Source: Mycobacterium cookii (GTDB lineage Bacteria > Actinomycetota > Actinomycetes > Mycobacteriales > Mycobacteriaceae). Taken from it: a stretch of 64,000 nt of DNA. The notes under the pieces were generated by a model, which saw only the letters and a program-made list of their open reading frames with translations, was not told where the DNA came from and did no database searches. A program made the translations under genes and the position numbers. Shown one piece after another: positions 1 through 7,300 of this stretch. Every line of letters starts with the position of its first letter. The first letter of the stretch is position 1. The DNA lies in NCBI RefSeq assembly GCF_010727945.1, contig NZ_AP022569.1, positions 2,852,001-2,916,000 of the forward strand. The letters are read 5' to 3'.

Positions 1-225
1 ACGCGCATCGAGAACCCGCTGCTGGTCGAGGAAGACGGCGCCGTGTATCAGATGCGACGGTGGTATCAGCAGTTCTACGTCGACGTCGCGGACGTCACGC
101 CGGACATGACGGACCGCTTCGAGATCGAGGTCGACACCACCATCGCCAACGAGAAGTGGCACGTCGAGGTTGAGGAAAACCTCAAGCAGCAGGCCGAAGA
201 GAAGGCGGAGCAGCCGGCCACATGA
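1..225 (+). CDS. kshA: KshA, 3-ketosteroid 9-alpha-hydroxylase oxygenase (C-terminal end only)
   Basis: Partial gene: the frame is open from base 1 and stops with TGA at 223-225, leaving about 74 residues. The segment matches my memory of the KshA C terminus (RIENPLL, then RRWYQQFYVDVADV) and ends in a Glu/Lys-rich tail. KshA is the Rieske oxygenase that, with reductase KshB (encoded near 50 kb here), hydroxylates C9 of 3-ketosteroids so that ring B opens. The Rieske and iron-binding domains lie outside the window. The next gene overlaps it by ATGA, as expected for the Rv3526-Rv3527 pair. Identity is inferred from this short tail and the neighbours. Confidence 0.82.
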   Translation, partial: TRIENPLLVEEDGAVYQMRRWYQQFYVDVADVTPDMTDRFEIEVDTTIANEKWHVEVEENLKQQAEEKAEQPAT

Positions 226-680
226 GTCCGTCCGACCAGCCGCCCGACGTCGATCGGCTAGCTCGGTCGATGCTGATGCTCCATGGCGATCACACCCATG
301 ACCATGAGCCTGCTCCGGTCGCCGGCGGCCAGTCCCGCTCCAAGGCAACGGCTTTCGCCGACGATCCAAAGCGCGCCGCCGCTGCGCGCGAAGCCACCCA
401 GGCCGACAAGACCCGCTATCTGACCTCCGGGCTGCAGCCGGTGGATTGCCGGTTCTGCCACGCCACAGTGAATGTCAAACGACTCGGCCCGGGACACACT
501 GCGGTGCAATGGAATAGCGAAGCATCACAGCGCTGCGCCTATTTCGCCGAGCTCCGCGCGTCTGGCACCGACAGCGCGCGGACGCGGTCCTGCCCGAAAT
601 TGGCCGACAGCATCGAACACGCCGTCGCCGAAGGGTGCCTGGATGCGGTGTCCACCGCTCCACCGCCCGGCGACGGCTAG
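222..680 (+). CDS. Conserved hypothetical protein, Rv3527-like
   Basis: A 152-residue protein starting with ATG inside the kshA stop (ATGA), so translation is probably coupled to kshA. The N-terminal third is polar and disordered-looking, with a His-rich stretch (HGDHTHDHEP, about residues 21-30). The second half has four cysteines, including a CRFC pair near residue 76 and two later Cys, which suggests metal binding. Its place directly after kshA is that of Rv3527 in M. tuberculosis. Function is unknown; a small metal-binding accessory of the Ksh oxygenase is only a guess from position and the His/Cys content. Confidence 0.7.
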   Translation: MSPSDQPPDVDRLARSMLMLHGDHTHDHEPAPVAGGQSRSKATAFADDPKRAAAAREATQADKTRYLTSGLQPVDCRFCHATVNVKRLGPGHTAVQWNSEASQRCAYFAELRASGTDSARTRSCPKLADSIEHAVAEGCLDAVSTAPPPGDG

Positions 681-681
681 A

Positions 682-728
682 GCCCGGCGACGATGCGGTT
701 CGCGCAGCGAACGGCTGAGGAGCCGGGC
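682..728 (+). repeat. Dispersed hairpin element, copy A
   Basis: An outer stem GCCCGGC (682-688) pairs with GCCGGGC (722-728), and an inner stem GTTCGC (698-703) pairs with GCGAAC (707-712). The single-stranded parts read GACGATGC on the left and TGAGGAG on the right. It begins two bases after the stop of the upstream gene and ends 7 bases before the convergent gene's stop. A second copy with a different but still paired inner stem lies at 18406-18447. It could act as a bidirectional terminator, although no T-run follows. Confidence 0.6.
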
Positions 729-735
729 AATCTGA

Positions 736-1881
736 TCACAGTCCCGCGAATCGCTCCTTGACGACTTCGGCGGTCAGCCCGTAGTCGGCCAACGAGTACT
801 TGTGCTTGGGCGCCCTTGCGCCCGTTTGGCTTTCGGCGTGGCTGTCTTCCATGGCCTGCCGAGCCTCGTCGGTGAGCGGGATGTCGAATGTGCGGTAGAT
901 GTCGGCGACGGTGCCGAGCGGATCGGCGATGAGTTCGCGGTAGTCGACGTCGTAGAACTGCGCCGGGTTGTATTTCGCCCGCGCGGTGTTGAACTGCTCC
1001 AGACCACGCGACCAGGTTTCCATGGCGTCAGCACCGATCTGGGCGCCGGTGAACGACGTCGACCAGCCGTCGGCGGTGTGCTGCGCCAGCGAGCACATCG
1101 ACGCCATGATCGTCTCGACCGGCCGGTGCGTCTGGATGACCAGCGCGTCCGGGTACGTCGCCATCAACGCATCGAGCGCGAACAGGTGGCTGGGGTTCTT
1201 CAGCACCCATCGCTTGCCGATGTCGTTGAGACCGATCAGCTGAAGATTCTTACGATGCCGCGCGTAAGCCGGCGTCCAGTCCTGCTGCGACAACCACTTT
1301 GAGTAGCTGGGCAGGTGCGCCAGTGTCTCGTAGGACACCGAATGCACCGATTGGCGCAGCAACTGCCAGCACTCTTCGAGCTCGTAGGCGGCCATGAAAT
1401 GCAGACCGGTGTAGCCGGGATTGTCCGCGTGATGCTGGTTGAACTGGTCGTCGAGCCGGCGATACAGCGGGTGTGAGTCCCAGGTGTCGCGCGGCGGACG
1501 CGGCTGCGGGAACTCGGCCAGCCACATGTGCAGACCCTGATGCGCGGGGTCGGCGCCGAGCAGCCGATGCAACGCCGTGGTCCCGGTGCGCACCAGCCCG
1601 GTCACGAAGATCGGCCGCTCGACCGGCACATCGGCGTGTTGGGGATATTGCTTCCAGGCGGACTCAGAAAGCAGCCTGGCCACCAGCGCGCCGCGCAAGA
1701 AGAAGCGATTCATCTTGCTGCCCAACACCGTCAGGCCGGCTTCCTGTCGGTAGGAGTCCAGCAACACGCTCAACGCCTCGCGGTAGTTGTCGCTGTCGCC
1801 ACCGAAGTCGTCGAGCCCGGTCAGCTTGGTGGCCGACGCGTGCAGCTCGTCGACGGTGGCGATGTCGGTGCGTTCAGTCAT
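736..1881 (-). CDS. Sulfotransferase family protein (Rv3529c-like)
   Basis: A 381-residue cytoplasmic protein of the Sulfotransfer_3 type. The N-terminal part has the phosphosulfate-binding-like loop FVTGLVRTGTTALHRLLGAD (about residues 91-110), and near residue 230 comes VLKNPSHLFALDAL, typical of these proteins. Family members transfer sulfate from PAPS; the acceptor here is unknown. It is the last gene of a three-gene leftward operon (DUF1214, SDR, sulfotransferase); its ATG overlaps the SDR stop by one base. The operon starts behind a perfect KstR site, so steroid-linked expression is expected. A role on a steroid or lipid intermediate is inference. Confidence 0.75.
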   Translation of the reverse strand: MTERTDIATVDELHASATKLTGLDDFGGDSDNYREALSVLLDSYRQEAGLTVLGSKMNRFFLRGALVARLLSESAWKQYPQHADVPVERPIFVTGLVRTGTTALHRLLGADPAHQGLHMWLAEFPQPRPPRDTWDSHPLYRRLDDQFNQHHADNPGYTGLHFMAAYELEECWQLLRQSVHSVSYETLAHLPSYSKWLSQQDWTPAYARHRKNLQLIGLNDIGKRWVLKNPSHLFALDALMATYPDALVIQTHRPVETIMASMCSLAQHTADGWSTSFTGAQIGADAMETWSRGLEQFNTARAKYNPAQFYDVDYRELIADPLGTVADIYRTFDIPLTDEARQAMEDSHAESQTGARAPKHKYSLADYGLTAEVVKERFAGL

Positions 1882-2669
1882 TAGTTGTGGTACTCACCGC
1901 AATTGACGTCCAGCGTCTGGCCGCTGATGCCGCTGGACAGGTCACTGGCCATGAACATGATCGCCGACGCGACCTCGTCCTCGGTGGGCAGGCGCTTGAG
2001 GTCGGAATTGGCCGCAGTGGCCTGATAGATCTGGTCGGACGTTGTGCCGTACTTGCCGGCCTGGTGCTCGAAGTAGGCCTGCAGCGTCTCACCCCAGATA
2101 TACCCGGGCGCAACAGAATTGACCCGTATCCCTTTTTCGCCGAGCTCGGTGGCCAACGACTGCGACATGGACAGCAGCGCGGACTTCGCCATCTTGTAGG
2201 CCCCGTACTTGGCCTGCGAGTGCCGGAGCACCATCGAATTGACGTTGACGACCGCGCCCTTCGACTCTTCCAACGCAGGCGTGAACGCCTGGATGAGACG
2301 CAACGCGCCGAGCGCACTCAGCTCGATGGCATCGCGGATGTGCTGAAAGCTGGTGCCTGCCAACGGCTTCATCGACGGAACCCGGAACGCGTTGTTGATC
2401 AGGACGTCGACCTTGCCGAAGGCCGCCGTGGTGGACTCGACGAGGTAGGCGACCTCGTCGTCGTCGGTGATGTCCGCGCGCACCGCCAGTGCCTTGTGCC
2501 CGGCATCGTTGAGTTGCTTGGCGAGTTCCTCGAGACGCTCAACCGTCCGTGCCGCCAGCACGAGGTCGGCGCCGTCACGCGCACAGCGGTTCGCCAGCGT
2601 GGTGCCGAGACCCGGCCCGACACCGCTGATCACCACAACTTTGTTCGCGAGCATCCTTGTCATGATCAC
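1881..2669 (-). CDS. Short-chain dehydrogenase/reductase (Rv3530c-like)
   Basis: A 262-residue classical SDR. The Rossmann motif GVGPGLG is near the N terminus, NNAF follows at about residue 90, and the catalytic Ser with YGAYKMAKSAL (Tyr-x3-Lys) comes near 155-165. The start used is GTG at 2669, which overlaps the upstream DUF1214 stop (GTGA); an in-frame ATG two codons later is possible. Middle gene of the KstR-site operon. SDRs here usually interconvert hydroxyl and keto groups using NAD(P)(H); the substrate is not shown by the sequence, but the setting favours a steroid or side-chain acyl-CoA. Confidence 0.8.
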   Translation of the reverse strand: MIMTRMLANKVVVISGVGPGLGTTLANRCARDGADLVLAARTVERLEELAKQLNDAGHKALAVRADITDDDEVAYLVESTTAAFGKVDVLINNAFRVPSMKPLAGTSFQHIRDAIELSALGALRLIQAFTPALEESKGAVVNVNSMVLRHSQAKYGAYKMAKSALLSMSQSLATELGEKGIRVNSVAPGYIWGETLQAYFEHQAGKYGTTSDQIYQATAANSDLKRLPTEDEVASAIMFMASDLSSGISGQTLDVNCGEYHN

Positions 2670-3805
2670 CCCAGCATCCTGGCCGCAATTTGCACCTGGC
2701 GCAACGCGATTCGCGTCCGCCAGTCTTCTTCGGAAATCTTGTTGTGTTCGAAATGAGGTAGCGCCGCCGGCACCGCGTCCAGGTCGACCAGTTCGACGGT
2801 GGGCCCGTCAGTCTCGGTCAATTGGCGAGACACCCGCTGCCAGCGAAACTGTAGGAATCCGCGGCGATGGCCGAGTGTTTCGACCCAGTTGGTGACGCCT
2901 GGGTTCTGGTCGGCGACCACAATGCGGACCTTGCCGTCCGGGTCCGCTTGAGCCTGAGCGGAATTCAGTGAGGTCTGGTGGTTGATGTAGTCCAGCGAGA
3001 TGTACCACATGCTGCCCAGCTGGAAGCCCAGGTAGGGCGCGTCGGTCACCGGCAGGGTGATGATCAGCGCCTGATCGGGCCGCAGGTCGAAATGACCGAC
3101 CGACGAGTACTGCGTCGCCAGACCGCCGGGTGTCAACCGGGGCGGCACCATCGTGTTGACGGGGATGTCGAGGTAAAACCACTGCGGAAACTGCAACCAG
3201 GTCTTGATCCTGTTGACGAGCTGCTTTCCGGTTGTGCTGTAACGCTTTTCGATGGCCGCACGGGTGAGCGGTGGCGGCGCCGTTCCGGCGGTGTCGAGCC
3301 GCTGGATCGCCAGCGTGCCGCGTCGTTGTGACCAGTCGCCGAACACCTCGCGGATGACGAGCTGGCCGGGGTTGGTCGGCCGCACCTGCCAGTGGAAGCT
3401 GCCGTCAGCAGCGATCTCGAGTTCCCGGTCGTCGAAAGCGGCCTGGCTGGCGGGTACGTTGTCGTCGGTGTACTCGCCACCGAGCAGCTGGAAGCTCAGG
3501 TCGGTGGTAGTACCGCGCACGCCGGTGACGAGGTAGTCGCGGTCCGGTTGGACGCGGCAGCCGAAGTACAGGGTGTCCGGATTGTCGAGCCCCATCTTGG
3601 TGAAAGGCCCGGTGCCCGACAGCAGCATCGGGTGGTCGCGCTCGTAGTCGAAGACCATGTGCTCGCAGGCAGCCACGCAGCCCGCCAGATATTGCAGGCC
3701 TTCGAGCAGGTCGGCTTCGCTCTCGATATGCGGTGCGGCGGTGACCAGCTCCTCGGCCTCGGCGATGGCAGCGACAAGCGGTTCGGAAAAGCGGGGAGCG
3801 GGCAC
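2666..3805 (-). CDS. DUF1214 domain protein (Rv3531c-like)
   Basis: A 379-residue protein without signal peptide or membrane segment. The C-terminal half (from about residue 215) contains LDIPVNTMVPPRL, LIITLPVTDAPYLGFQLGSMW and a Trp-rich segment, typical of DUF1214; the N-terminal half is a DUF1254-like all-beta region. GTG start at 3805 with a GAGG sequence just upstream. First gene of the leftward operon with an SDR and a sulfotransferase. A perfect 14-bp KstR palindrome ends 11 bases upstream of the start, so this operon should be steroid-induced. No enzymatic activity is established for the family. Confidence 0.75.
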   Translation of the reverse strand: MPAPRFSEPLVAAIAEAEELVTAAPHIESEADLLEGLQYLAGCVAACEHMVFDYERDHPMLLSGTGPFTKMGLDNPDTLYFGCRVQPDRDYLVTGVRGTTTDLSFQLLGGEYTDDNVPASQAAFDDRELEIAADGSFHWQVRPTNPGQLVIREVFGDWSQRRGTLAIQRLDTAGTAPPPLTRAAIEKRYSTTGKQLVNRIKTWLQFPQWFYLDIPVNTMVPPRLTPGGLATQYSSVGHFDLRPDQALIITLPVTDAPYLGFQLGSMWYISLDYINHQTSLNSAQAQADPDGKVRIVVADQNPGVTNWVETLGHRRGFLQFRWQRVSRQLTETDGPTVELVDLDAVPAALPHFEHNKISEEDWRTRIALRQVQIAARMLG

Positions 3806-3815
3806 GCCTCGACGC

Positions 3816-3829
3816 TAGAACGTGTTCTA
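3816..3829 (-). promoter_or_regulatory. KstR operator upstream of the DUF1214 operon
   Basis: TAGAACGTGTTCTA is a perfect palindrome and fits the KstR consensus TnnAACnnGTTnnA at every fixed position. It lies immediately upstream of the GTG at 3805, where it would cover the promoter or transcription start. Confidence 0.85.
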
Positions 3830-3873
3830 ATTTTCGTCAATAAGCGAACACATCAGGCACGCGCGCTAATCGA

Positions 3874-4140
3874 CTACGGCGCGCACTGCTGCGACAGGTC
3901 GATCAGATGCTGCCGCACATCCGGATGCCGGTTCAGGTAGTCGATGACGTTGGGACCGCCGCCCTCGGCCTCCGACTTGGCCTGCAGCTGCCGGTGGATG
4001 TCGGGATGCCGCTGCAGGTACGAGTCGATGGAATTACCCACGGTCTGGTTGCACGGCGCAGCATTGGCGACTGGCACCGTGACCAACGCCGCCGCCGTCA
4101 ACAGCCCACCGGCGAGGATGCGTCTCAATGTGGTACTCAT
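3874..4140 (-). CDS. Secreted hemophore-related protein
   Basis: An 88-residue precursor: a signal peptide (MSTTLRRILAGGLLTAAALV, cleavage near VANA-A) followed by about 62 mature residues. The mature part has two Cys, one near each end, and an internal repeat, YLQRHPDIHRQL then YLNRHPDVRQHL. The YLxxHPDV pattern is characteristic of the mycobacterial hemophore-related (MHB) family, some of whose members bind heme outside the membrane. It sits between the KstR-controlled DUF1214 operon and hsaF, with gaps of 68 and 53 bases, and probably has its own promoter. Heme binding is family inference. Confidence 0.7.
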   Translation of the reverse strand: MSTTLRRILAGGLLTAAALVTVPVANAAPCNQTVGNSIDSYLQRHPDIHRQLQAKSEAEGGGPNVIDYLNRHPDVRQHLIDLSQQCAP

Positions 4141-4193
4141 GCGCGCGAGAATACCCGCGACACCTATGCGCGACCTGTGCGTAAAGCTGCCGT

Positions 4194-5243
4194 CTAGTCG
4201 CTAGCGGCCTGCTCGCGCTTGATCTCCAGCGCGATGTCGATCAGCTGGTCTTCCTGACCGCCGATCAGTTTGCGCTGACCCGCTCGGTGCAACAGCTGAT
4301 GCGCCGGCACGCCGTAGCGCTCGGACTGGCGAACCGCGTGTTTGAGGAAGCTCGAGTACACCCCGGAGTAGCCCATGATCAGCGCGTTGCGGTCGAGTAG
4401 GCACTCGGCGGGCATGGCCGGGGCGACCACCTCTTCGGCGGCGTCGGCGATGTCGAAGAAGTCGATGCCGGTCTTGACGCCGATCTTGTCGAACACCCCG
4501 ATCAGGGCTTCGACGGGGGCGTTGCCCGCGCCCGCACCGAAGCGCCGGCAGGAGCCGTCGATCTGCTTGGCGCCGGCCCGAACGGCTTCCACCGAGTTGG
4601 CCACGCCCAGGCCGAGGTTCTCGTGGCCGTGGAAACCGACCTGCGCGTCGTCGCCGAGCTCGGCGACCAGCGCCGCCACCCGGTCGCTCACGCCTTCGAG
4701 GACCAGCGCTCCGGCCGAGTCGACGACGTACACGCACTGGCAGCCGGCGTCGGCCATGATGCGGGCCTGCGCTGCCAGCTTCTCCGGCGGGATGGTGTGC
4801 GACATCATCAGGAACCCGACCGTCTCCAGGCCGAGCTCGCGGGCCAGACCGAAGTGCTGGATCGACACGTCGGCCTCGGTGCAGTGGGTGGCGATCCGGC
4901 AGATCGACCCGCCGTTGTTCTGGGCCTCCTTGATGTCCTCCTTGGTGCCGACGCCGGGCAGCATCAGGAAGGCGATCTTGGCCTCTTTGGCGGTTTCGGC
5001 GGCGAGCTTGATCAGCTCCTGTTCGGGCGTCTTGGAGAACCCGTAGTTGAAGCTCGACCCGCCGAGACCGTCGCCGTGGGTCACCTCGATCACCGGCACG
5101 CCCGCGTTGTCCAGGGCGGCGACGATCGCACCGACCTCGTCCTTGGTGAACTGATGACGCTTGTGGTGCGAGCCGTCGCGCAGCGACGTGTCGGTCATCC
5201 GCACGTCCCACATCGGGTCGAAGTAGACCTCTTGCGTGCTCAT
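4194..5243 (-). CDS. hsaF: HsaF, 4-hydroxy-2-oxohexanoate/valerate aldolase
   Basis: A 349-residue class II pyruvate aldolase of the BphI/DmpG family. The N terminus has [16 protein letters not shown] (metal-ligand Asp and catalytic Arg), and [12 protein letters not shown] near residue 195-206 supplies the two metal-binding His residues. It cleaves the 4-hydroxy-2-oxo acid from steroid ring A into pyruvate and propionaldehyde, which is channelled to partner HsaG. The ATG overlaps the hsaG stop (ATGA). Last gene of the leftward hsaE-hsaG-hsaF operon. Length and motifs match the family well. Confidence 0.95.
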   Translation of the reverse strand: MSTQEVYFDPMWDVRMTDTSLRDGSHHKRHQFTKDEVGAIVAALDNAGVPVIEVTHGDGLGGSSFNYGFSKTPEQELIKLAAETAKEAKIAFLMLPGVGTKEDIKEAQNNGGSICRIATHCTEADVSIQHFGLARELGLETVGFLMMSHTIPPEKLAAQARIMADAGCQCVYVVDSAGALVLEGVSDRVAALVAELGDDAQVGFHGHENLGLGVANSVEAVRAGAKQIDGSCRRFGAGAGNAPVEALIGVFDKIGVKTGIDFFDIADAAEEVVAPAMPAECLLDRNALIMGYSGVYSSFLKHAVRQSERYGVPAHQLLHRAGQRKLIGGQEDQLIDIALEIKREQAASD

Positions 5244-6157
5244 GCTTGTCCTCCAGCGGCCGCAGTCAAAGACTCCTTGGCGATCTCCTCGCCGACCTTG
5301 GTTGCCGCCGCGGTCATGATGTCCAGGTTGCCCGCGTACGGCGGCAGGTAGTCGCCGGCACCCTCGACCTCGACGAACGTGGTGACCAGTGCCTGGCCGC
5401 CGGAGTGCACCGACGGCTCGTCGAACTGCGGCTCGTTGAGCATCCGGTAGCCGGGCACATAAGTCTGCACCTCGGCGACCACGTCCTTTATCGACTGGGC
5501 GATCGCATCGTGGTCGGCGTCCTCGGGGATGGCGCAGAAGATGGTGTCGCGCATGATCATCGGCGGGTCGGCCGGGTTCAGGATGATGATCGCCTTGCCG
5601 CGCTTGGCGCCGCCGATGGTCTCGACGCCCTTGCTGGTGGTCTTGGTGAACTCGTCGATGTTGGCCCGGGTGCCCGGACCGGCCGACGACGACGACACCG
5701 ATGCGACGATCTCGGCGTAGGGCACTTCCACAACGCGGCTGACGGCGTAGACGATCGGGATGGTCGCCTGCCCGCCGCAGGTGATCATGTTGACGTTGGG
5801 CGCGTTCAGATGCTCGCGCAGGTTCGCCGGTGGGATCACCGCCGGGCCGACCGCCGCGGGCGTCAGGTCGATCGCCCGGATTCCCGCGGCCTCGTATTTC
5901 GGCGCCGCGTCCCGGTGCACGTAGGCGCTGGTCGCCTCGAACACCAGGTCGGGTTTCTCGGACTGCGCGAGCAGCCAGTCGACGCCCTCGTGGGTGGTCT
6001 CCAAACCCAGCTTTCGAGCCCGGGCCAGGCCTTCGCTCTCGGGGTCGATGCCGACCATCCAGCGCGGCTCCAGCCAGTCCGAGCGCAGCAGTTTGTAGAG
6101 CAGGTCGGTGCTGATGTTGCCCGAACCCACAATGGCAACGCTCGCCTTGGACGGCAT
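5240..6157 (-). CDS. hsaG: HsaG, acylating propionaldehyde/acetaldehyde dehydrogenase
   Basis: A 305-residue NAD- and CoA-dependent dehydrogenase of the BphJ/DmpF family. It has the N-terminal nucleotide-binding loop [10 protein letters not shown] (residues 7-16) and the catalytic Cys in [11 protein letters not shown] at about residue 129. It turns the aldehyde released by HsaF into propionyl-CoA, normally within a channelling HsaF-HsaG complex. The start is preceded by GAAGGAG six bases upstream; that ribosome binding site is formed by the last unit of the 55-bp tandem repeat between hsaE and hsaG. The stop overlaps the hsaF start. Confidence 0.95.
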   Translation of the reverse strand: MPSKASVAIVGSGNISTDLLYKLLRSDWLEPRWMVGIDPESEGLARARKLGLETTHEGVDWLLAQSEKPDLVFEATSAYVHRDAAPKYEAAGIRAIDLTPAAVGPAVIPPANLREHLNAPNVNMITCGGQATIPIVYAVSRVVEVPYAEIVASVSSSSAGPGTRANIDEFTKTTSKGVETIGGAKRGKAIIILNPADPPMIMRDTIFCAIPEDADHDAIAQSIKDVVAEVQTYVPGYRMLNEPQFDEPSVHSGGQALVTTFVEVEGAGDYLPPYAGNLDIMTAAATKVGEEIAKESLTAAAGGQA

Positions 6158-6160
6158 GGA

Positions 6161-6435
6161 CGCTCCTTCATCTCATGTCGCGACCCGCTGCGCCCGGCTT
6201 CGCCGCGCTTGCGATCGCTCCTTCATCTCATGTCGCGACCCGCTGCGCCCGGCTTCGCCGCGCTTGCGATCGCTCCTTCATCTCATGTCGCGACCCGCTG
6301 CGCCCGGCTTCGCCGCGCTTGCGATCGCTCCTTCATCTCATGTCGCGACCCGCTGCGCCCGGCTTCGCCGCGCTTGCGATCGCTCCTTCATCTCATGTCG
6401 CGACCCGCTGCGCCCGGCTTCGCCGCGCTTGCGAT
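6161..6435 (-). repeat. Tandem repeat, five identical 55-bp units, between hsaE and hsaG
   Basis: Five copies by eye without a mismatch: 6161-6215, 6216-6270, 6271-6325, 6326-6380 and 6381-6435, plus a 9-base partial unit running into the hsaE stop. Read in the operon's direction, each unit holds a GC-rich part (GCGCGGCGAAGCCGGGCGC) followed by CGACATGAGATGAAGGAG, i.e. small ATG/TGA codons and a strong Shine-Dalgarno sequence. The unit nearest hsaG supplies that gene's ribosome binding site. The array fills almost the whole 284-base spacer. Size, position and embedded start/stop codons resemble mycobacterial interspersed repetitive units (MIRU/VNTR). Confidence 0.95.
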
Positions 6436-6441
6436 CGCTCC

Positions 6442-7227
6442 TTACTCGAAAGACAACCGGACGGCCCCGAGGCCGTCGAACTCGGCAACGAAATTGCTGC
6501 CCGGGGGTGCGTCGATCGCTCGGGTGCAGGAACCGGGCAACACGATGTCACCGGCCCGAAGCCGCACCCCGAAGCCTTCCACCTTGCGGGCCAGCCACGC
6601 CACTGCGGTGACCGGATTGCCCAGCACCGCATCGCTGCGGCCCTCGGCGACGACCTCGCCGTTGTTGGTCAGCACCGCGTCGATCTTGGTGATGTCGATG
6701 TCGGCCGGCGCCACCCGCGCCTCGCCCAGCACGAAACCGGCCGACGAGGCGTTGTCGGCGATGGTGTCGCACAGCGCGATCTTCCAGTCGGTGATCCTGG
6801 TGTCGATCAACTCGATCGAGGGCACGAACGCCTCGGTCGCCTTGAGGACGTCATCTTCGGTGCAGTGCGCGCCGGGCAAATCGTGGGCCAGGATGAAACC
6901 GACTTCGACCTCGACTCTCGGGTACAGGTATCTGTTGGACTTGACCGGGACGTCCTCGAAGACCTGCATCTCGTCGAGCAGGTGACCGTAGTCCGGCTCG
7001 TCGACGCCCATCATCTGCTGCATCGCCAACGACGACAGGCCCACCTTGTGGCCGACCACCCGGGCCCCCTCGGCGACCCGCTGGCGGATGTTGATCAGCT
7101 GGATTTCGTAGGCGTCGACGACGTCGATTTCGGGGTGCCCGGACGTCAGCGGAGCGATCGGCTGACGGCTCCGCTCGGCTTGTGCGAGCTCGGCGGCCAG
7201 CGCATCACGGGTGGCTGACGGAAGCAT
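6442..7227 (-). CDS. hsaE: HsaE, 2-hydroxyhexa-2,4-dienoate hydratase
   Basis: A 261-residue member of the 2-keto-4-pentenoate hydratase family. Typical blocks are GHKVGLSSLAMQQMMGVDEP (about residues 59-78), EVEVGFILAHDL near 108-119 (Glu metal ligands) and a C-terminal RAGDIVLPGSCTRA block. It adds water to the 2-hydroxydienoate released from ring A by HsaD and passes the product to HsaF. First gene of the leftward operon, divergent from kstD. The KstR site at 7286-7299 is the only one in the shared spacer and probably controls both directions. Confidence 0.93.
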   Translation of the reverse strand: MLPSATRDALAAELAQAERSRQPIAPLTSGHPEIDVVDAYEIQLINIRQRVAEGARVVGHKVGLSSLAMQQMMGVDEPDYGHLLDEMQVFEDVPVKSNRYLYPRVEVEVGFILAHDLPGAHCTEDDVLKATEAFVPSIELIDTRITDWKIALCDTIADNASSAGFVLGEARVAPADIDITKIDAVLTNNGEVVAEGRSDAVLGNPVTAVAWLARKVEGFGVRLRAGDIVLPGSCTRAIDAPPGSNFVAEFDGLGAVRLSFE

Positions 7228-7285
7228 GTAGCCGAAGTCCCCTCACTCGTGTGACCGGGCCAGTAGCGCCCGGCCCCGGCAATTC

Positions 7286-7299
7286 TATAACGTGTTCTA
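7286..7299 (+). promoter_or_regulatory. KstR operator and overlapping -10 element, hsaE/kstD spacer
   Basis: TATAACGTGTTCTA fits TnnAACnnGTTnnA at all fixed positions. The last base lies two bases before the kstD ATG (7301). Within it, TAACGT (7288-7293) or TATAAC can serve as a -10 hexamer, which would put the transcription start at or beside the ATG. Repressor binding would then block RNA polymerase directly. Confidence 0.85.
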
Positions 7300-7300
7300 C

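Noticed and set aside
1473..2756. A 427-residue plus-strand frame antisense to the sulfotransferase and SDR genes
   Set aside because: Arg-rich high-GC shadow of real minus-strand genes; no SD or family signature.
6161..6435. A CRISPR array
   Set aside because: The units are contiguous and identical, with no variable spacers and no cas genes nearby.
5246..7218. Very long open frames on the plus strand through the 55-bp array, predicting a repetitive Arg/Ala/Ser-rich protein
   Set aside because: They run antisense to hsaE/hsaG, are open only because the GC-rich unit lacks stops on that strand, and cycle through all three frames with each 55-base unit. No SD or family match.
7292..7300. GTG 7292 as the kstD start
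   Set aside because: It lies inside the KstR operator and adds three residues not part of the family's N terminus; ATG 7301 fits better.
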